Assembly (NCBI RefSeq): GCF_012911845.1 | Contig: NZ_JAAXCU010000012.1 | Coordinates: 1-36,969, forward strand | Direction of reading: 5' to 3' | Length of the DNA stretch: 36,969 bases | From: Bacillus sp. RO2 | Lineage (GTDB): Bacteria; Bacillota; Bacilli; Bacillales; Bacillaceae_I | Shown: positions 7,545 to 16,004 of the stretch, one piece after another | How the letters are laid out: every line of letters begins with the position of its first letter | Numbering within the stretch: position 1 is the first letter of the stretch | Translations under genes and position numbers: made by a program | Notes under the pieces: generated by a model | What the model was told of the DNA's origin: nothing | Database searches by the model: none | What the model saw: the letters and a program-made list of their open reading frames with translations, nothing else

Positions 7545-8588
7545 CTAACCCTTTTTTGTGCTCCTAATAGGACCGACAAAATATTTTCCAAACGGCAGAA
7601 TATTAATGATTCGTGCAAGTAAAATCGATCCTAATACTCCTGATAAAAATAAAGAAATGGTGTACCATTTTATGTTCATTTCCGGCAGCACAAGGTTTAT
7701 CAAATTAAACGATAAATAATGAAGTAAAAATATCTGAAATGAATACTTACTTATAAACATAATTACTCTTGGAACTTTGGGAATGAATGAGAACAAATAA
7801 AACAGTGCAAAAAATAAAGATACTGTATAAAACATAATATCTAATCTAACGGATGATAATAGCGTATAAGTTCCAGAGGTGAAAATCTTCACTAAATAAT
7901 AGCCTGTAATTCCTGTTGCCAATAAAGAAAGAGGAAACGCCCATCTTCGGTTTTCTTTCAATTGTGCTAAATACCTTCCTACGTAGTAAGCTACTGTGAA
8001 GTAAAAAATCCAGCCTATGAAAGGCATTCTCACAAATGGCAACCATTCTTGCATAACTTGGGGCAACCATTCTGTTTGGTAATTGGCTACGAATAAATAT
8101 CCTGCGTTTATCGCAAAAGTCAAAGACAACATAACCCATGCGGATATATTTTTAAACCATTTAATATAAATCCAATGAATGAACATAAACTGTAAAATTA
8201 TAACAATGAAATATCCGTGCCAGGCACCAAAAAAAATATCATCAAATATGTTGCCTTTTACCTTTTCTATTGAAGCATTTTTAATTATTAAATGGTATAA
8301 ACCATATAAAAACGGTGTTAATAAATAGGGTAACAATAGAAACTGGAATCTTTTCTTAAAAAAACTTTTAGGTAAAGTGTCAGGATACACTTTCGAGCTA
8401 ATAATCTCTGATATTAAAATAAATATCGGTGTAGCAAACATTAGTAAGATTTGGATTGTTTGCAACAATTGAACAGTAATCTGCGGTACATCATAGTGTG
8501 TGTAGGTTCTGGTTAAAGAATGGATAAATACAACACTTAGACATGCAATCGCCCTTATCCAATATATTTCATATATCTGCTTTTTCAT
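7545..8588 (-). CDS. Membrane acyltransferase, family 3
   Basis: 347 aa with about ten membrane helices. The N-terminal EIYWIRAIACLSVVFIHS carries the conserved Arg and His of acyltransferase-3 (PF01757) proteins, which move acetyl or succinyl groups across the membrane onto exported polysaccharides, peptidoglycan or teichoic acid. There is no fused SGNH domain. It lies next to a GT4 glycosyltransferase on the same strand, so an exported glycan is the probable acceptor; the exact target cannot be read from sequence. GGAGGG precedes the ATG by 5 bases. The next gene upstream ends in its own terminator, so this gene probably has its own promoter in 8589-8703. Confidence 0.87.
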   Translation of the reverse strand: MKKQIYEIYWIRAIACLSVVFIHSLTRTYTHYDVPQITVQLLQTIQILLMFATPIFILISEIISSKVYPDTLPKSFFKKRFQFLLLPYLLTPFLYGLYHLIIKNASIEKVKGNIFDDIFFGAWHGYFIVIILQFMFIHWIYIKWFKNISAWVMLSLTFAINAGYLFVANYQTEWLPQVMQEWLPFVRMPFIGWIFYFTVAYYVGRYLAQLKENRRWAFPLSLLATGITGYYLVKIFTSGTYTLLSSVRLDIMFYTVSLFFALFYLFSFIPKVPRVIMFISKYSFQIFLLHYLSFNLINLVLPEMNIKWYTISLFLSGVLGSILLARIINILPFGKYFVGPIRSTKKG

Positions 8589-8703
8589 GATGACCCTCCA
8601 ATCAAATACTGTTCATTTTAACATTCTAAACATTATTTCTCCTTATGTTACCCAAATTGTAATAATAATTAATATATCGGTATAACAAAGACGTTTTATG
8701 TAA

Positions 8704-8733
8704 TGAAAAAAACCCTGGATATCAAATCCAGGG
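8704..8733 (-). terminator. Terminator after the GT4 glycosyltransferase gene
   Basis: CCCTGGAT (8713-8720) and ATCCAGGG (8726-8733) form a perfect 8-bp stem with a 5-nt loop. On the minus strand a run of seven T follows (8712-8706). Confidence 0.93.
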
Positions 8734-8740
8734 GACTACC

Positions 8741-9868
8741 TTATTTATAAAGTTTGAAATATTTTCCACCAATATTATTCCAATTAAACGGTTTAGCCTC
8801 TTTCATACAACGGCTTGATATACTTTCATAGTTATCCAGGATCTTATGGATCGTATCGGTTATATTGGTGGCACTAGTTGGGTCAACTGCATATCCAACT
8901 GCTCCATCCTCAAACATTCCGTCTAATCCTTCCCCTTTTGAATAGATGACTGGTAACCCTTTAGACATGGCTTCAATATATACCAGGCCGAAAGTTTCCC
9001 TGAAGGACGGCATGACAAAGATGTCCGATTGTTCCATAGTTGCTGCGATGACTTTTTTATCCGTTATATAGCCGTGGAATGTGACCTTTTGTTGTAAGTC
9101 CATGGAATTTGTAAGGTCTTTGCATTCTTGTTCCAGCGGACCGCTTCCAAAGACCTCCAAAGTGGTGTCAATGCCTTGTGAATTGAGCATTCCGCATGTT
9201 TTTATGACCGTTTTAATATTTTTGTTTTCATCCAAGATCCCGACAAAAACTAGTTTCAATCTATTTACAGGTACCGGTTTGTCTTCCCTCCGAGCATTCT
9301 CGTGCCAATAATCGTCTATTCCGTTCGGTATGATAAGACATTTATCCTTTATTTGATCTAGCACCTTTTTGGGTAAAAGCTCAAAAACCTTTTTCTGATA
9401 GGCATTAGAAATGAAGACAATATTCTTCGCATTTAATAGAACTTTGTACATAAAAGGACGAAGATGGTAACCATATTTATAAAATGAGTTTATATCTGTG
9501 CTTCTAACAGATACTACATAATTAATATTATATTTTTTATGTATCTTGTATGCAGACCCTCCATCGCTGAAGATGGTATGTGCATGAATGATATCGATAT
9601 CATTCTTCGACAAAATTTCTTGCTCGATTTCTTTCATTTGCTTACTTATTTTATTAAAATACATAATCTTATGCTGTGGCTTGACTATATTCCTGTAATG
9701 ATAGTGAACTGTCTTGTACTCTGATGGCAATTGATTGACGCCAATACTGCTACTACTTTTTACAGGAATGAACACATCCTGCTCCAATCCCTTTGTAGAC
9801 AATTGCTTGTACAAATTCATATACAGCTTGTTTGTTATATAGTACGACGAAAGATGTAATACTCTCAT
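8741..9868 (-). CDS. Family 4 glycosyltransferase
   Basis: 375 aa, a GT-B fold retaining glycosyltransferase (GT4 family, PF13439/PF00534). The N-terminal half has the acceptor domain with IIHAHTIFSDGGSAY. The C-terminal half has LVFVGILDENKNIKTVI, an EVFGSGPLEQECKDL stretch, and the nucleotide-sugar site MPSFRETFGLVYIEAMSKGLPVI with the EX7E-type acidic pair. Cytosolic or loosely membrane-bound; likely adds a sugar during capsule, exopolysaccharide or wall-glycan assembly. The neighbours (membrane acyltransferase downstream, divergent galE upstream) fit a small polysaccharide-modification locus. Donor and acceptor cannot be assigned. Confidence 0.88.
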   Translation of the reverse strand: MRVLHLSSYYITNKLYMNLYKQLSTKGLEQDVFIPVKSSSSIGVNQLPSEYKTVHYHYRNIVKPQHKIMYFNKISKQMKEIEQEILSKNDIDIIHAHTIFSDGGSAYKIHKKYNINYVVSVRSTDINSFYKYGYHLRPFMYKVLLNAKNIVFISNAYQKKVFELLPKKVLDQIKDKCLIIPNGIDDYWHENARREDKPVPVNRLKLVFVGILDENKNIKTVIKTCGMLNSQGIDTTLEVFGSGPLEQECKDLTNSMDLQQKVTFHGYITDKKVIAATMEQSDIFVMPSFRETFGLVYIEAMSKGLPVIYSKGEGLDGMFEDGAVGYAVDPTSATNITDTIHKILDNYESISSRCMKEAKPFNWNNIGGKYFKLYK

Positions 9869-10046
9869 TTTTAATCATCCTTTATTAGTAAAGAGAAATT
9901 ATTTCATAGTTCTTTTCTATTCTATCACATTTTATTCATAATGCATGAAATCACAATTTCCTATATTATTACTTTAAAGCTACATAGTTTTCTATTATGA
10001 TTAATACAGAATAATCAATTCAATTCGAGTTATTGGAGGAAAAAGG

Positions 10047-11060
10047 ATGGCAATTTTAGTTACAGGTGGAGCCGGCTATATCGGCAGCCACACAAGCGTA
10101 GAATTATTAAATGCCGGATATGACATTGTAATCGTAGATAATTTTTCAAATAGTAATCATGTTTCATTAGATAGAATTAAAGAAATCACCGGGAAGGATT
10201 TTGCATTCCATGAGGTCAATTTATTGGATAAAGAAAGCCTTGATAAAGTGTTTCGTGAGCATTCTATCGAGGCAGTCATCCATTTTGCCGGTTTGAAGGC
10301 TGTTGGGGAATCTGTGGAGAAACCTCTCTTCTATTACCACAATAACATTACCGGGACATTATATTTGTGTGAAGTAATGCAGGAACATGGTGTTAAAAAT
10401 ATTGTTTTTAGTTCTTCTGCGACAGTGTATGGCTTACCTGAAAGTGTACCGATCTCTGAGTCTTTCCCGTTAAGCGCAACAAATCCATATGGCCAAACAA
10501 AATTGATGATAGAGCAGATTATGCGCGATCTTCATGTGGCAGATCCAGACTGGAGCATTTCCTTATTGCGTTATTTCAATCCAATAGGAGCACATGAAAG
10601 CGGGCTGATTGGCGAAGATCCAAATGGTATTCCAAACAACTTGATGCCATTTATTACTCAAGTAGCGATTGGAAAGCTGCCGCAATTACAGGTATTCGGA
10701 AACGATTATGATACCGTGGACGGTACAGGAGTAAGAGATTATATTCATGTGGTAGATCTTGCGAAAGGACACTTAAAAGCGCTGGAAAAAGTACTTACAG
10801 ATAAAGGTGTAAATGCATATAATCTTGGAACAGGCAATGGATATAGTGTCCTTGAAATGGTAAAAGCTTTCGAAAAGGCTTCTGATAGAGACATTCCATA
10901 TAAAATTGTCGCAAGAAGAACCGGGGATATCGGAGAATGTTTTGCAGACCCTACCAAAGCAAAAGAAGAGTTGGGCTGGAAGGCTGAAAAAGGCCTTGAT
11001 GAAATGTGCCAAGACTCTTGGAAATGGCAAAAAAATAATCCGAACGGGTACAAAGAATAA
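10047..11060 (+). CDS. galE: UDP-glucose 4-epimerase
   Basis: 337 aa, the standard length. The NAD-binding motif [13 protein letters not shown] is at residues 5-17, and [13 protein letters not shown], the catalytic SSSATVYG and YGQTK (Tyr and Lys of the short-chain dehydrogenase triad) and [12 protein letters not shown] are all present. It interconverts UDP-glucose and UDP-galactose for galactose use and for supplying UDP-galactose to surface glycans. A strong TTGGAGG ribosome site precedes the ATG. It is divergent from the GT4 gene, which suggests a role in glycan synthesis rather than a galactose operon; no galK or galT is seen. Confidence 0.96.
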   Translation: MAILVTGGAGYIGSHTSVELLNAGYDIVIVDNFSNSNHVSLDRIKEITGKDFAFHEVNLLDKESLDKVFREHSIEAVIHFAGLKAVGESVEKPLFYYHNNITGTLYLCEVMQEHGVKNIVFSSSATVYGLPESVPISESFPLSATNPYGQTKLMIEQIMRDLHVADPDWSISLLRYFNPIGAHESGLIGEDPNGIPNNLMPFITQVAIGKLPQLQVFGNDYDTVDGTGVRDYIHVVDLAKGHLKALEKVLTDKGVNAYNLGTGNGYSVLEMVKAFEKASDRDIPYKIVARRTGDIGECFADPTKAKEELGWKAEKGLDEMCQDSWKWQKNNPNGYKE

Positions 11061-11076
11061 AACAAGCTTTTCTTAT

Positions 11077-11119
11077 AAGCGCCTTCCCTTCATAACGAAG
11101 TGGAGGTGCTTTTTCATTT
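11077..11119 (+). terminator. Terminator after galE
   Basis: AAGCGCCTTCC pairs with GGAGGTGCTT (one G-T wobble) and is followed by a T-rich tract TTTTTCATTTTT. It lies 17 bases after the galE stop codon. Confidence 0.85.
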
Positions 11120-11125
11120 TTCTAC

Positions 11126-11182
11126 AAAATTCCAGTTTTTTTGCAAAATATATAGTAAAAATTACCTATTTTACTATATAAT
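11126..11182 (+). promoter_or_regulatory. comK promoter region with two ComK-box-like sites
   Basis: The known ComK box is AAAA-N5-TTTT. AAAA-ttcca-GTTT (11126-11138) and AAAA-ttacc-TATT (11158-11170) each match 7 of 8 bases, with 19 bp between them, close to the three-turn spacing known for addAB. A TATAAT (11177-11182) follows with no recognisable -35, as expected for an activator-dependent promoter. An inverted repeat ATATAGTAAAA/TTTTACTATAT (11150-11160, 11169-11179) covers the second box. Autoactivation of comK is inferred. Confidence 0.55.
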
Positions 11183-11238
11183 AGAGATGAAAGCGTTTTA
11201 TTTTTTTATTAAAGGGTATGGGAGGGAGTTAAAAAACG

Positions 11239-11763
11239 ATGGGGAAAGAGTTTCAAGTGATTTACCAATACCAGATTAGCCTTACAACAATGGCATTGCA
11301 AGCACATAGGCATCCTCAATATCAAACCTATATAAAGGATATCGAGGGAGAATATATGACGGATGATACCGCTAGAGATATTTTGCATAGCGGTTGTTTA
11401 GATGACAGTAGTACCTATGACGGTCGTCGGATTGCCACCATTCATTTTACAAATTATATTCAAAAGACGCCAATTCTTATTGATCAGGCTGAAGGGATAA
11501 TTGCCATTCCTACACATTCACCTGATCAGGAAGCCTGTTGCTGGCTATTTCTTCACCATTTGTCACATGTTGAAGCCATTTCCTCCACGAGATGTGTGGT
11601 GGTTTTTAACAATCATGATCGTTTGATTCTAAATGTGTCTGCCATCACAATATATGAACAGGTAAAAAAAGCTTCTGTTGTTTTAACTCGTTTCTGTTCA
11701 AACAAACAGTTCAATTTTTCGTTAAACCCGAAAGTAAAGCGCTCATCAAAAACTCGTAAGTAA
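11239..11763 (+). CDS. comK: ComK family competence transcription factor
   Basis: 174 aa. The central region DGRRIATIHFTNYIQKTPILID...GIIAIPTHSPDQEACCWLFLHHL aligns by eye with ComK of Bacillus subtilis (YAGRK...THKPPIMVD...IFLFPTLSSTRPQCGWISHVHV), the minor-groove DNA-binding protein that turns on DNA-uptake genes. It is about 18 residues shorter, mainly at the C-terminus. That end is the part that marks B. subtilis ComK for MecA/ClpCP degradation, so control by proteolysis may differ. GGGAGGGAG precedes the ATG by about 10 bases. Two ComK-box-like sites lie in the promoter. ComK1/ComK2 duplications are known in Bacillaceae; whether this is the only copy cannot be told here. Confidence 0.85.
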   Translation: MGKEFQVIYQYQISLTTMALQAHRHPQYQTYIKDIEGEYMTDDTARDILHSGCLDDSSTYDGRRIATIHFTNYIQKTPILIDQAEGIIAIPTHSPDQEACCWLFLHHLSHVEAISSTRCVVVFNNHDRLILNVSAITIYEQVKKASVVLTRFCSNKQFNFSLNPKVKRSSKTRK

Positions 11764-11855
11764 AAAGACTAAGATTTCATCATGAATTAGTAAGATCTTG
11801 CTGCAACCTAATTGTGGAGAAAGGTTACACCAATCTGTTACTAATATACAGGAAA

Positions 11856-11907
11856 GCCGGATACTCACTCTATATTCCTTCCATTTGGAGGTGAGTGATT
11901 ATCCGGC
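11856..11907. other. Long imperfect hairpin downstream of comK
   Basis: GCCGGATACTCACTC (11856-11870) pairs with GTGAGTGATTATCCGGC (11891-11907), with a two-base bulge and a 20-nt loop. No T-run follows, so it is a weak terminator at best; it could stabilise the 3' end of the comK mRNA or be a relic repeat. The rest of the 302-bp gap (11764-12065) shows no gene. Confidence 0.5.
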
Positions 11908-12010
11908 GCAATAACCCCTCCTGCTCCAGCCACTATTTCTCTCGGATATATATCCATATTTTACTACAAAATTACATAAAAAAGTAATTCTCTAAAACGA
12001 ACTTTGGTAG

Positions 12011-12016
12011 TATAAT
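12011..12016 (+). promoter_or_regulatory. Probable -10 of the LRR wall-protein gene
   Basis: A perfect TATAAT 55 bp ahead of the TTG start. The -35 region (TTCTCT at 17 bp) is weak. Confidence 0.4.
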
Positions 12017-12065
12017 TTTTCTGTTGAGTAAATTTCTATATTATTAAATTGGGGGATTGTTTTAG

Positions 12066-12374
12066 TTGAAAATGAGTTTTTGGCTAAATGTATTTGTTGT
12101 ATTTACCTTACTACTTTCATTAGTAAGTCCTGCTGCACATGCCTATTCGGAAGAAATCGAAGAAGGAGCGTCAAAGGTATTATTAAGGGAAGCAGTGCCA
12201 TCTGAGGATGGAAATGTTTTAGTTTTGGAGACTACTAGCGAGAATCCTTTATCAGGCAGTGACGAACAAAGCTTTATGATAGTGAAAGATGGTGATGCAG
12301 TTGAAGTAGCCCCTGAGGAATTAGTGGATCAGCTACAGAATTCACAAGAGTCTATACATATACAGACAAGGTAG
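12066..12374 (+). CDS. N-terminal part of a frameshifted LRR/FN3 wall protein (signal peptide)
   Basis: 102 codons from a TTG start with GGGGG 10 bases upstream; an ATG at 12072 is too far from that site. The product begins with a classical signal peptide (KMSFWLNVFVVFTLLLSLVSPAAHA, cleavage after AHA) and continues into an acidic stretch. It stops at 12374. The other frame (one base back) stays open across the stop and reads VYTYTDKVDNLTAIEYG then VVWNLNGQVLQSNKMVV, joining the long downstream frame. So this and the 12443-14872 frame are almost certainly one gene (about 935 codons) broken by a single-base indel near 12345-12360. No slippery heptamer is visible, so programmed frameshifting is unlikely; mutation or sequencing error is more likely. 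Confidence 0.8.
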   Translation: MKMSFWLNVFVVFTLLLSLVSPAAHAYSEEIEEGASKVLLREAVPSEDGNVLVLETTSENPLSGSDEQSFMIVKDGDAVEVAPEELVDQLQNSQESIHIQTR

Positions 12375-12442
12375 ATAACCTAACAGCTATCGAGTATGGT
12401 GTCGTATGGAATTTAAATGGACAAGTTTTACAAAGTAATAAA

Positions 12443-14872
12443 ATGGTAGTGGATTTGGTAGAAAGTGCAGAAGAAACTGCCGCAACAGATATTACTGATG
12501 AAACAGGTAAAGAAGAGAGTAATACGGAGACCTCAGAAAACGAGACTGTCTCAACTGAGGATGAATCTGTCCATTCCTTAGATTCTACTCCTTCTACTGA
12601 GGAAGAGGAAGTCTCTGAAACTACCATAGAAGAGGTAGAAGGATCTGAAGTGAATTTTGTTCCTTCAGAAAAAGAAACTCTTTTAAAGAACAGCTTATTT
12701 GACGAAGATGAGGAATCTTTTCTTTTCCTTGAAAAAATGTTCGTCAATGAACATTCCTTTGCTATCATGTGGTTTGGTAACGTTGATAAGAGCCTTGGAA
12801 GAATAGCAAAATATGAGCTTTACCTTAACGATACCCTCATCACTTCCGGGGGGCCTAGACTATTAGATTACGAATTTACAAATTTAACACCGCACACGCA
12901 ATACGAAGTAAAGGTGAAGGCATTAGATAAAAACAATAATTTGTTATTAGAAGAAACGTTGGAAATAAGTACACTTCCTACACCATCAGGTAAAGTGGTG
13001 GAATTTGAGGATGCAAACCTCGGACTTGCCATCCAAACCCAGATGAACCTGGACAGAGAAATTCGTGAAAGCGATATGGAACACTTAACCATGCTAGATG
13101 CAAGTTCTCTAGGTCTTACAAGTATTAAAGGGCTTGAAAAAGCAGTCAATTTAGAGTTTTTATTCCTTTACGAGAACAGCATTGAAGACCTCTCTCCTCT
13201 TACGGGATTAACAAAGCTTTTCATGCTGGAACTGGAAGAAAACATTGTGACGAATGTTACTCCACTGAGCAATTTAACCAATCTATCCATTCTTGGTTTA
13301 GGGAACAACCCTATAACGAAAATTGATGCTTTAGCTGGATTAACGAACCTTGAAGGTTTAGCTTTGCATAATACACAAATCTCCGATATCACAGCATTGG
13401 CAAGTTTGATCAATCTAACATTTGTAACATTAGCAGATACTAACGTCGACTTTTCTCCGGAATCATCAGTTTGGGATCTCCTTAATGTTTGGGCTGACGC
13501 AGGTGTATATGTTGATGTTCTAGAAGAGGGGTACTTCGAACCGTTTGAATTGGAATTTTACAACACAACGGAACAAAGCATTTCTCTTGGCTGGTGGTAC
13601 TACACAGAGAACGAAGAAGATTATGAAAAAGAATACCTCTATAAAGTGTATGTAAATGATGTACTTTATGAAGAAACATATATGAATGAAATGACCATTT
13701 TGGGGCTTGAACCGTCAAAAGACTACAACATTAAAGTAGAGATGTATGATGAAGATGGAACTACTCTCCTTCATGAGAATTTTGATATGGCACAGACCCT
13801 TCCGCTGCCAACAGGTGAAATCGTTAAGATTCCTGACAGCGGCTTGAATGAAGCAGTTCGTTATCAGCTAGGTCTCCATGAACTTGATCGTGAGATATAT
13901 CAGTCTGATATGGAACGATTGGAATACCTATTTGCATCTTGGATGGGTATAAAAAAGTTGGATGGAATAGAACATGCAGTGAACTTGTTTGATCTCGATG
14001 TTAGCGGAAATGAGATAAAAGACCTTTCTCCTTTAAAAGGCATGGAGTCTTTATACTCCCTAAATTTATCGGATAATCTTATTACAGATATCAATTCATT
14101 AAAAGATTTATATATCAGTTATCTTGATCTGTCATTAAACCCAATCTCTGATATTTCAGACTTAAGCGCGTTGGCAGATTTGGAAATGCTGTACTTACAT
14201 CAAACCAACATCACAGATATCAGTGTCCTGTTGGAACTTGATTATCTGTGGGAAGTGACACTTTTTGAAATTGAAGGGTTAACGTTTGAAGAAGGTTCTC
14301 CAGAACTTGCGATTGTAGAGCAACTTAGAGAACTTGGTGTGACTGTTTATCTGACAGAGGATGAATTCCACGGTCCATCTGCTCTTACCATTGACGTAGT
14401 AGATGTTACTGACAGTACAATTGAAATTGAGTGGACTTACGAGTGGGCAGACGAAGTTGATCATTATCAAATTCTATTAGACGGAGAAGTGGTAGATATC
14501 ACAAACGATACTTCCTACCTTTTCACTGATTTAATGTCGGATACGTTATATAATATTGCTATCACCCCGGTAGATGTTGATGGCTGGGAAATGGATTACT
14601 TTGAAATTGACGCTTCTACATTACCAGCTGAAGAACAGCCTGTAAATGAGGAAGATGATACCGAAGAAAAAAACACACCACCAGTTGCAGCGAAGCCAGT
14701 GGACGGTAAGGATAAAAACCCAACGGTTAAACAACCAGCTTCCCACACGGAAAAAGGCAATAAGCTTCCTGTAACTGCAACGAACACATTGAGCTTTATC
14801 TTGATTGGATTAGTTATGTTGGTTGTTGGTGCTGCTGGAATTTGGATTGCAAGACGTCGAGTGGTAGCATAA
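12443..14872 (+). CDS. LRR and fibronectin-III cell-wall protein, LPxTA anchored (frameshifted gene)
   Basis: 809 codons from the first ATG after the frameshift; coding signal extends back to about 12350. Layout: acidic Ser/Thr/Glu-rich stalk (1-95); FN3-like domain (IAKYELYLNDTLITSG...NLTPHTQYEVKVKALD); about five internalin-like leucine-rich repeats (LTSIKGLEKAVNLEFLFLYE onward); a second FN3 plus LRR set; a third FN3; a Pro/Lys linker; then LPVTA, a hydrophobic helix and RRR. It is a sortase-anchored surface protein, probably for adhesion or binding. The sorting motif is LPxTA, not LPxTG, as in the pullulanase at 16005-21752. Because the signal peptide is in another frame, the product as written here could not be exported; the gene may be inactive or the sequence may contain an error. 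Confidence 0.85.
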   Translation: MVVDLVESAEETAATDITDETGKEESNTETSENETVSTEDESVHSLDSTPSTEEEEVSETTIEEVEGSEVNFVPSEKETLLKNSLFDEDEESFLFLEKMFVNEHSFAIMWFGNVDKSLGRIAKYELYLNDTLITSGGPRLLDYEFTNLTPHTQYEVKVKALDKNNNLLLEETLEISTLPTPSGKVVEFEDANLGLAIQTQMNLDREIRESDMEHLTMLDASSLGLTSIKGLEKAVNLEFLFLYENSIEDLSPLTGLTKLFMLELEENIVTNVTPLSNLTNLSILGLGNNPITKIDALAGLTNLEGLALHNTQISDITALASLINLTFVTLADTNVDFSPESSVWDLLNVWADAGVYVDVLEEGYFEPFELEFYNTTEQSISLGWWYYTENEEDYEKEYLYKVYVNDVLYEETYMNEMTILGLEPSKDYNIKVEMYDEDGTTLLHENFDMAQTLPLPTGEIVKIPDSGLNEAVRYQLGLHELDREIYQSDMERLEYLFASWMGIKKLDGIEHAVNLFDLDVSGNEIKDLSPLKGMESLYSLNLSDNLITDINSLKDLYISYLDLSLNPISDISDLSALADLEMLYLHQTNITDISVLLELDYLWEVTLFEIEGLTFEEGSPELAIVEQLRELGVTVYLTEDEFHGPSALTIDVVDVTDSTIEIEWTYEWADEVDHYQILLDGEVVDITNDTSYLFTDLMSDTLYNIAITPVDVDGWEMDYFEIDASTLPAEEQPVNEEDDTEEKNTPPVAAKPVDGKDKNPTVKQPASHTEKGNKLPVTATNTLSFILIGLVMLVVGAAGIWIARRRVVA

Positions 14873-14892
14873 GGTACATTTTAATAGTTTGA

Positions 14893-14938
14893 AAACAGCC
14901 GGACAGAAGATTTAATTCTTTGCCCGGCTGTTTAATAT
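14893..14938 (+). terminator. Terminator after the LRR wall-protein gene
   Basis: AAACAGCCGG (14893-14902) pairs with CCGGCTGTTT (14924-14933) about 20 bases after the stop codon, with a short T-rich tail. It may also serve the convergent EamA gene. Confidence 0.8.
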
Positions 14939-14948
14939 AGAAGACCCA

Positions 14949-15872
14949 TTACCTTTCAATTCCCCGAAATTGGTTAACTGATCCAGTTTGTCGCCTTTCC
15001 AAAGCCCCAGACCCCAACAACACACCTGCCACAATCAGCACAAGACCGATCATGTGAAAATAGGTTACCTTTTCACCGAGCAAAAAGACAGATCCGATGA
15101 GGGCAAAAAATGGAGTAAAGTTTAGAAAAATGGACGCTTCTGCCGGACCAATTTTACCAATGATAAAGTTATAAGACATATGACCAAGTGCGGTTGCAAT
15201 AATCGCAGATGTGAAGAATGCCACCCAAATCTCACCAGGTAAAGATACAAAATCCCTTATCGCTCCCGGTTCTGTCAGCGAACCAATAATCAGTAATATC
15301 CCAGCACCTATGACCAGCATGTATCCCGTTAACAGGCGGGGATCCAATGTTTTGGCAAGTTTACTTATGAGGATGAAGCTAAAGGCCTGGGTTAATATGG
15401 ACAGGAAAACATAGACATCTCCTATGTTAACTTCAGATATGCCATTGCTTCCAACTAAGATGGTAATTGTAACACCAGATCCGCCAAGGATGAAACCGGT
15501 CCATCTTAGGAGATTTGTTTTCTTTTTAATGAGGATGGTCGCAATCAAGGCCGTTAATATTGGGCCCGCTCCCAAAATGATTCCTGCATTAGTACCTGTA
15601 GTCCCTTTCAAACCAAGTGATAAAAAGTAATGATGGCAGACCACATTAAGAAAAGTAGCCAGTAAGATATATTTGGCTTCTCTTTTTGTTGGTAGCCTTA
15701 CAAGTTTAAATATTGCTAGGATGATGAAAACGGCAAGTCCTGCTGTCATGACACGGAAAGCCGTCATGGTAACCGGACTCAAATTCTCCACAAGTATTTT
15801 CACTAGAGGAACGTTCATGCCCCAGAAGATCATGATGAGGAAAAGCGCTAAATAATATTTGGTGTTTTGCAT
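14949..15872 (-). CDS. EamA/DMT family transporter
   Basis: 307 aa when started at the ATG at 15872 (residues MQNTKYYLALFLIMIFWG). AAAGGAG lies about 11 bases upstream; a longer in-frame start at 15950 adds 26 non-hydrophobic residues with no ribosome site and is rejected. Ten membrane helices in two EamA repeats (PF00892), a drug/metabolite exporter-superfamily protein of normal length. The second repeat carries the family signature ATALGHMSYNFIIGKIGPAEASIFLNFTPFFA. Substrate unknown. It lies downstream of the amylase-pullulanase gene but is separated from it by a terminator. Confidence 0.88.
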   Translation of the reverse strand: MQNTKYYLALFLIMIFWGMNVPLVKILVENLSPVTMTAFRVMTAGLAVFIILAIFKLVRLPTKREAKYILLATFLNVVCHHYFLSLGLKGTTGTNAGIILGAGPILTALIATILIKKKTNLLRWTGFILGGSGVTITILVGSNGISEVNIGDVYVFLSILTQAFSFILISKLAKTLDPRLLTGYMLVIGAGILLIIGSLTEPGAIRDFVSLPGEIWVAFFTSAIIATALGHMSYNFIIGKIGPAEASIFLNFTPFFALIGSVFLLGEKVTYFHMIGLVLIVAGVLLGSGALERRQTGSVNQFRGIER

Positions 15873-15944
15873 GGTGGGGCTAACTCCTTTATTGTTTTCC
15901 CATATCGTACCATAACAGGATGTCAGGGATGAAGACATTTCTGA

Positions 15945-15994
15945 ATTCAAAAAAGAGTGTGAACCAAGCGTTTACACGCCAGCCCACACTCTTT
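15945..15994 (-). terminator. Terminator of the amylase-pullulanase gene, with a cre-like loop
   Basis: AAAGAGTGTG (15952-15961) and CACACTCTTT (15985-15994) form a 10-bp stem. On the minus strand it runs into six or more T. The 23-nt loop holds, on the minus strand, TGTAAACGCTTGGT, which matches the cre consensus at 11 of 14 positions. Confidence 0.85.
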
Positions 15995-16004
15995 CCAAAC
16001 CAAA

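Noticed and set aside
12340-12362. Programmed -1 frameshift in the LRR protein gene
   Set aside because: No X-XXY-YYZ slippery heptamer or downstream structure is visible at the crossing point; a mutation or sequencing error is simpler.
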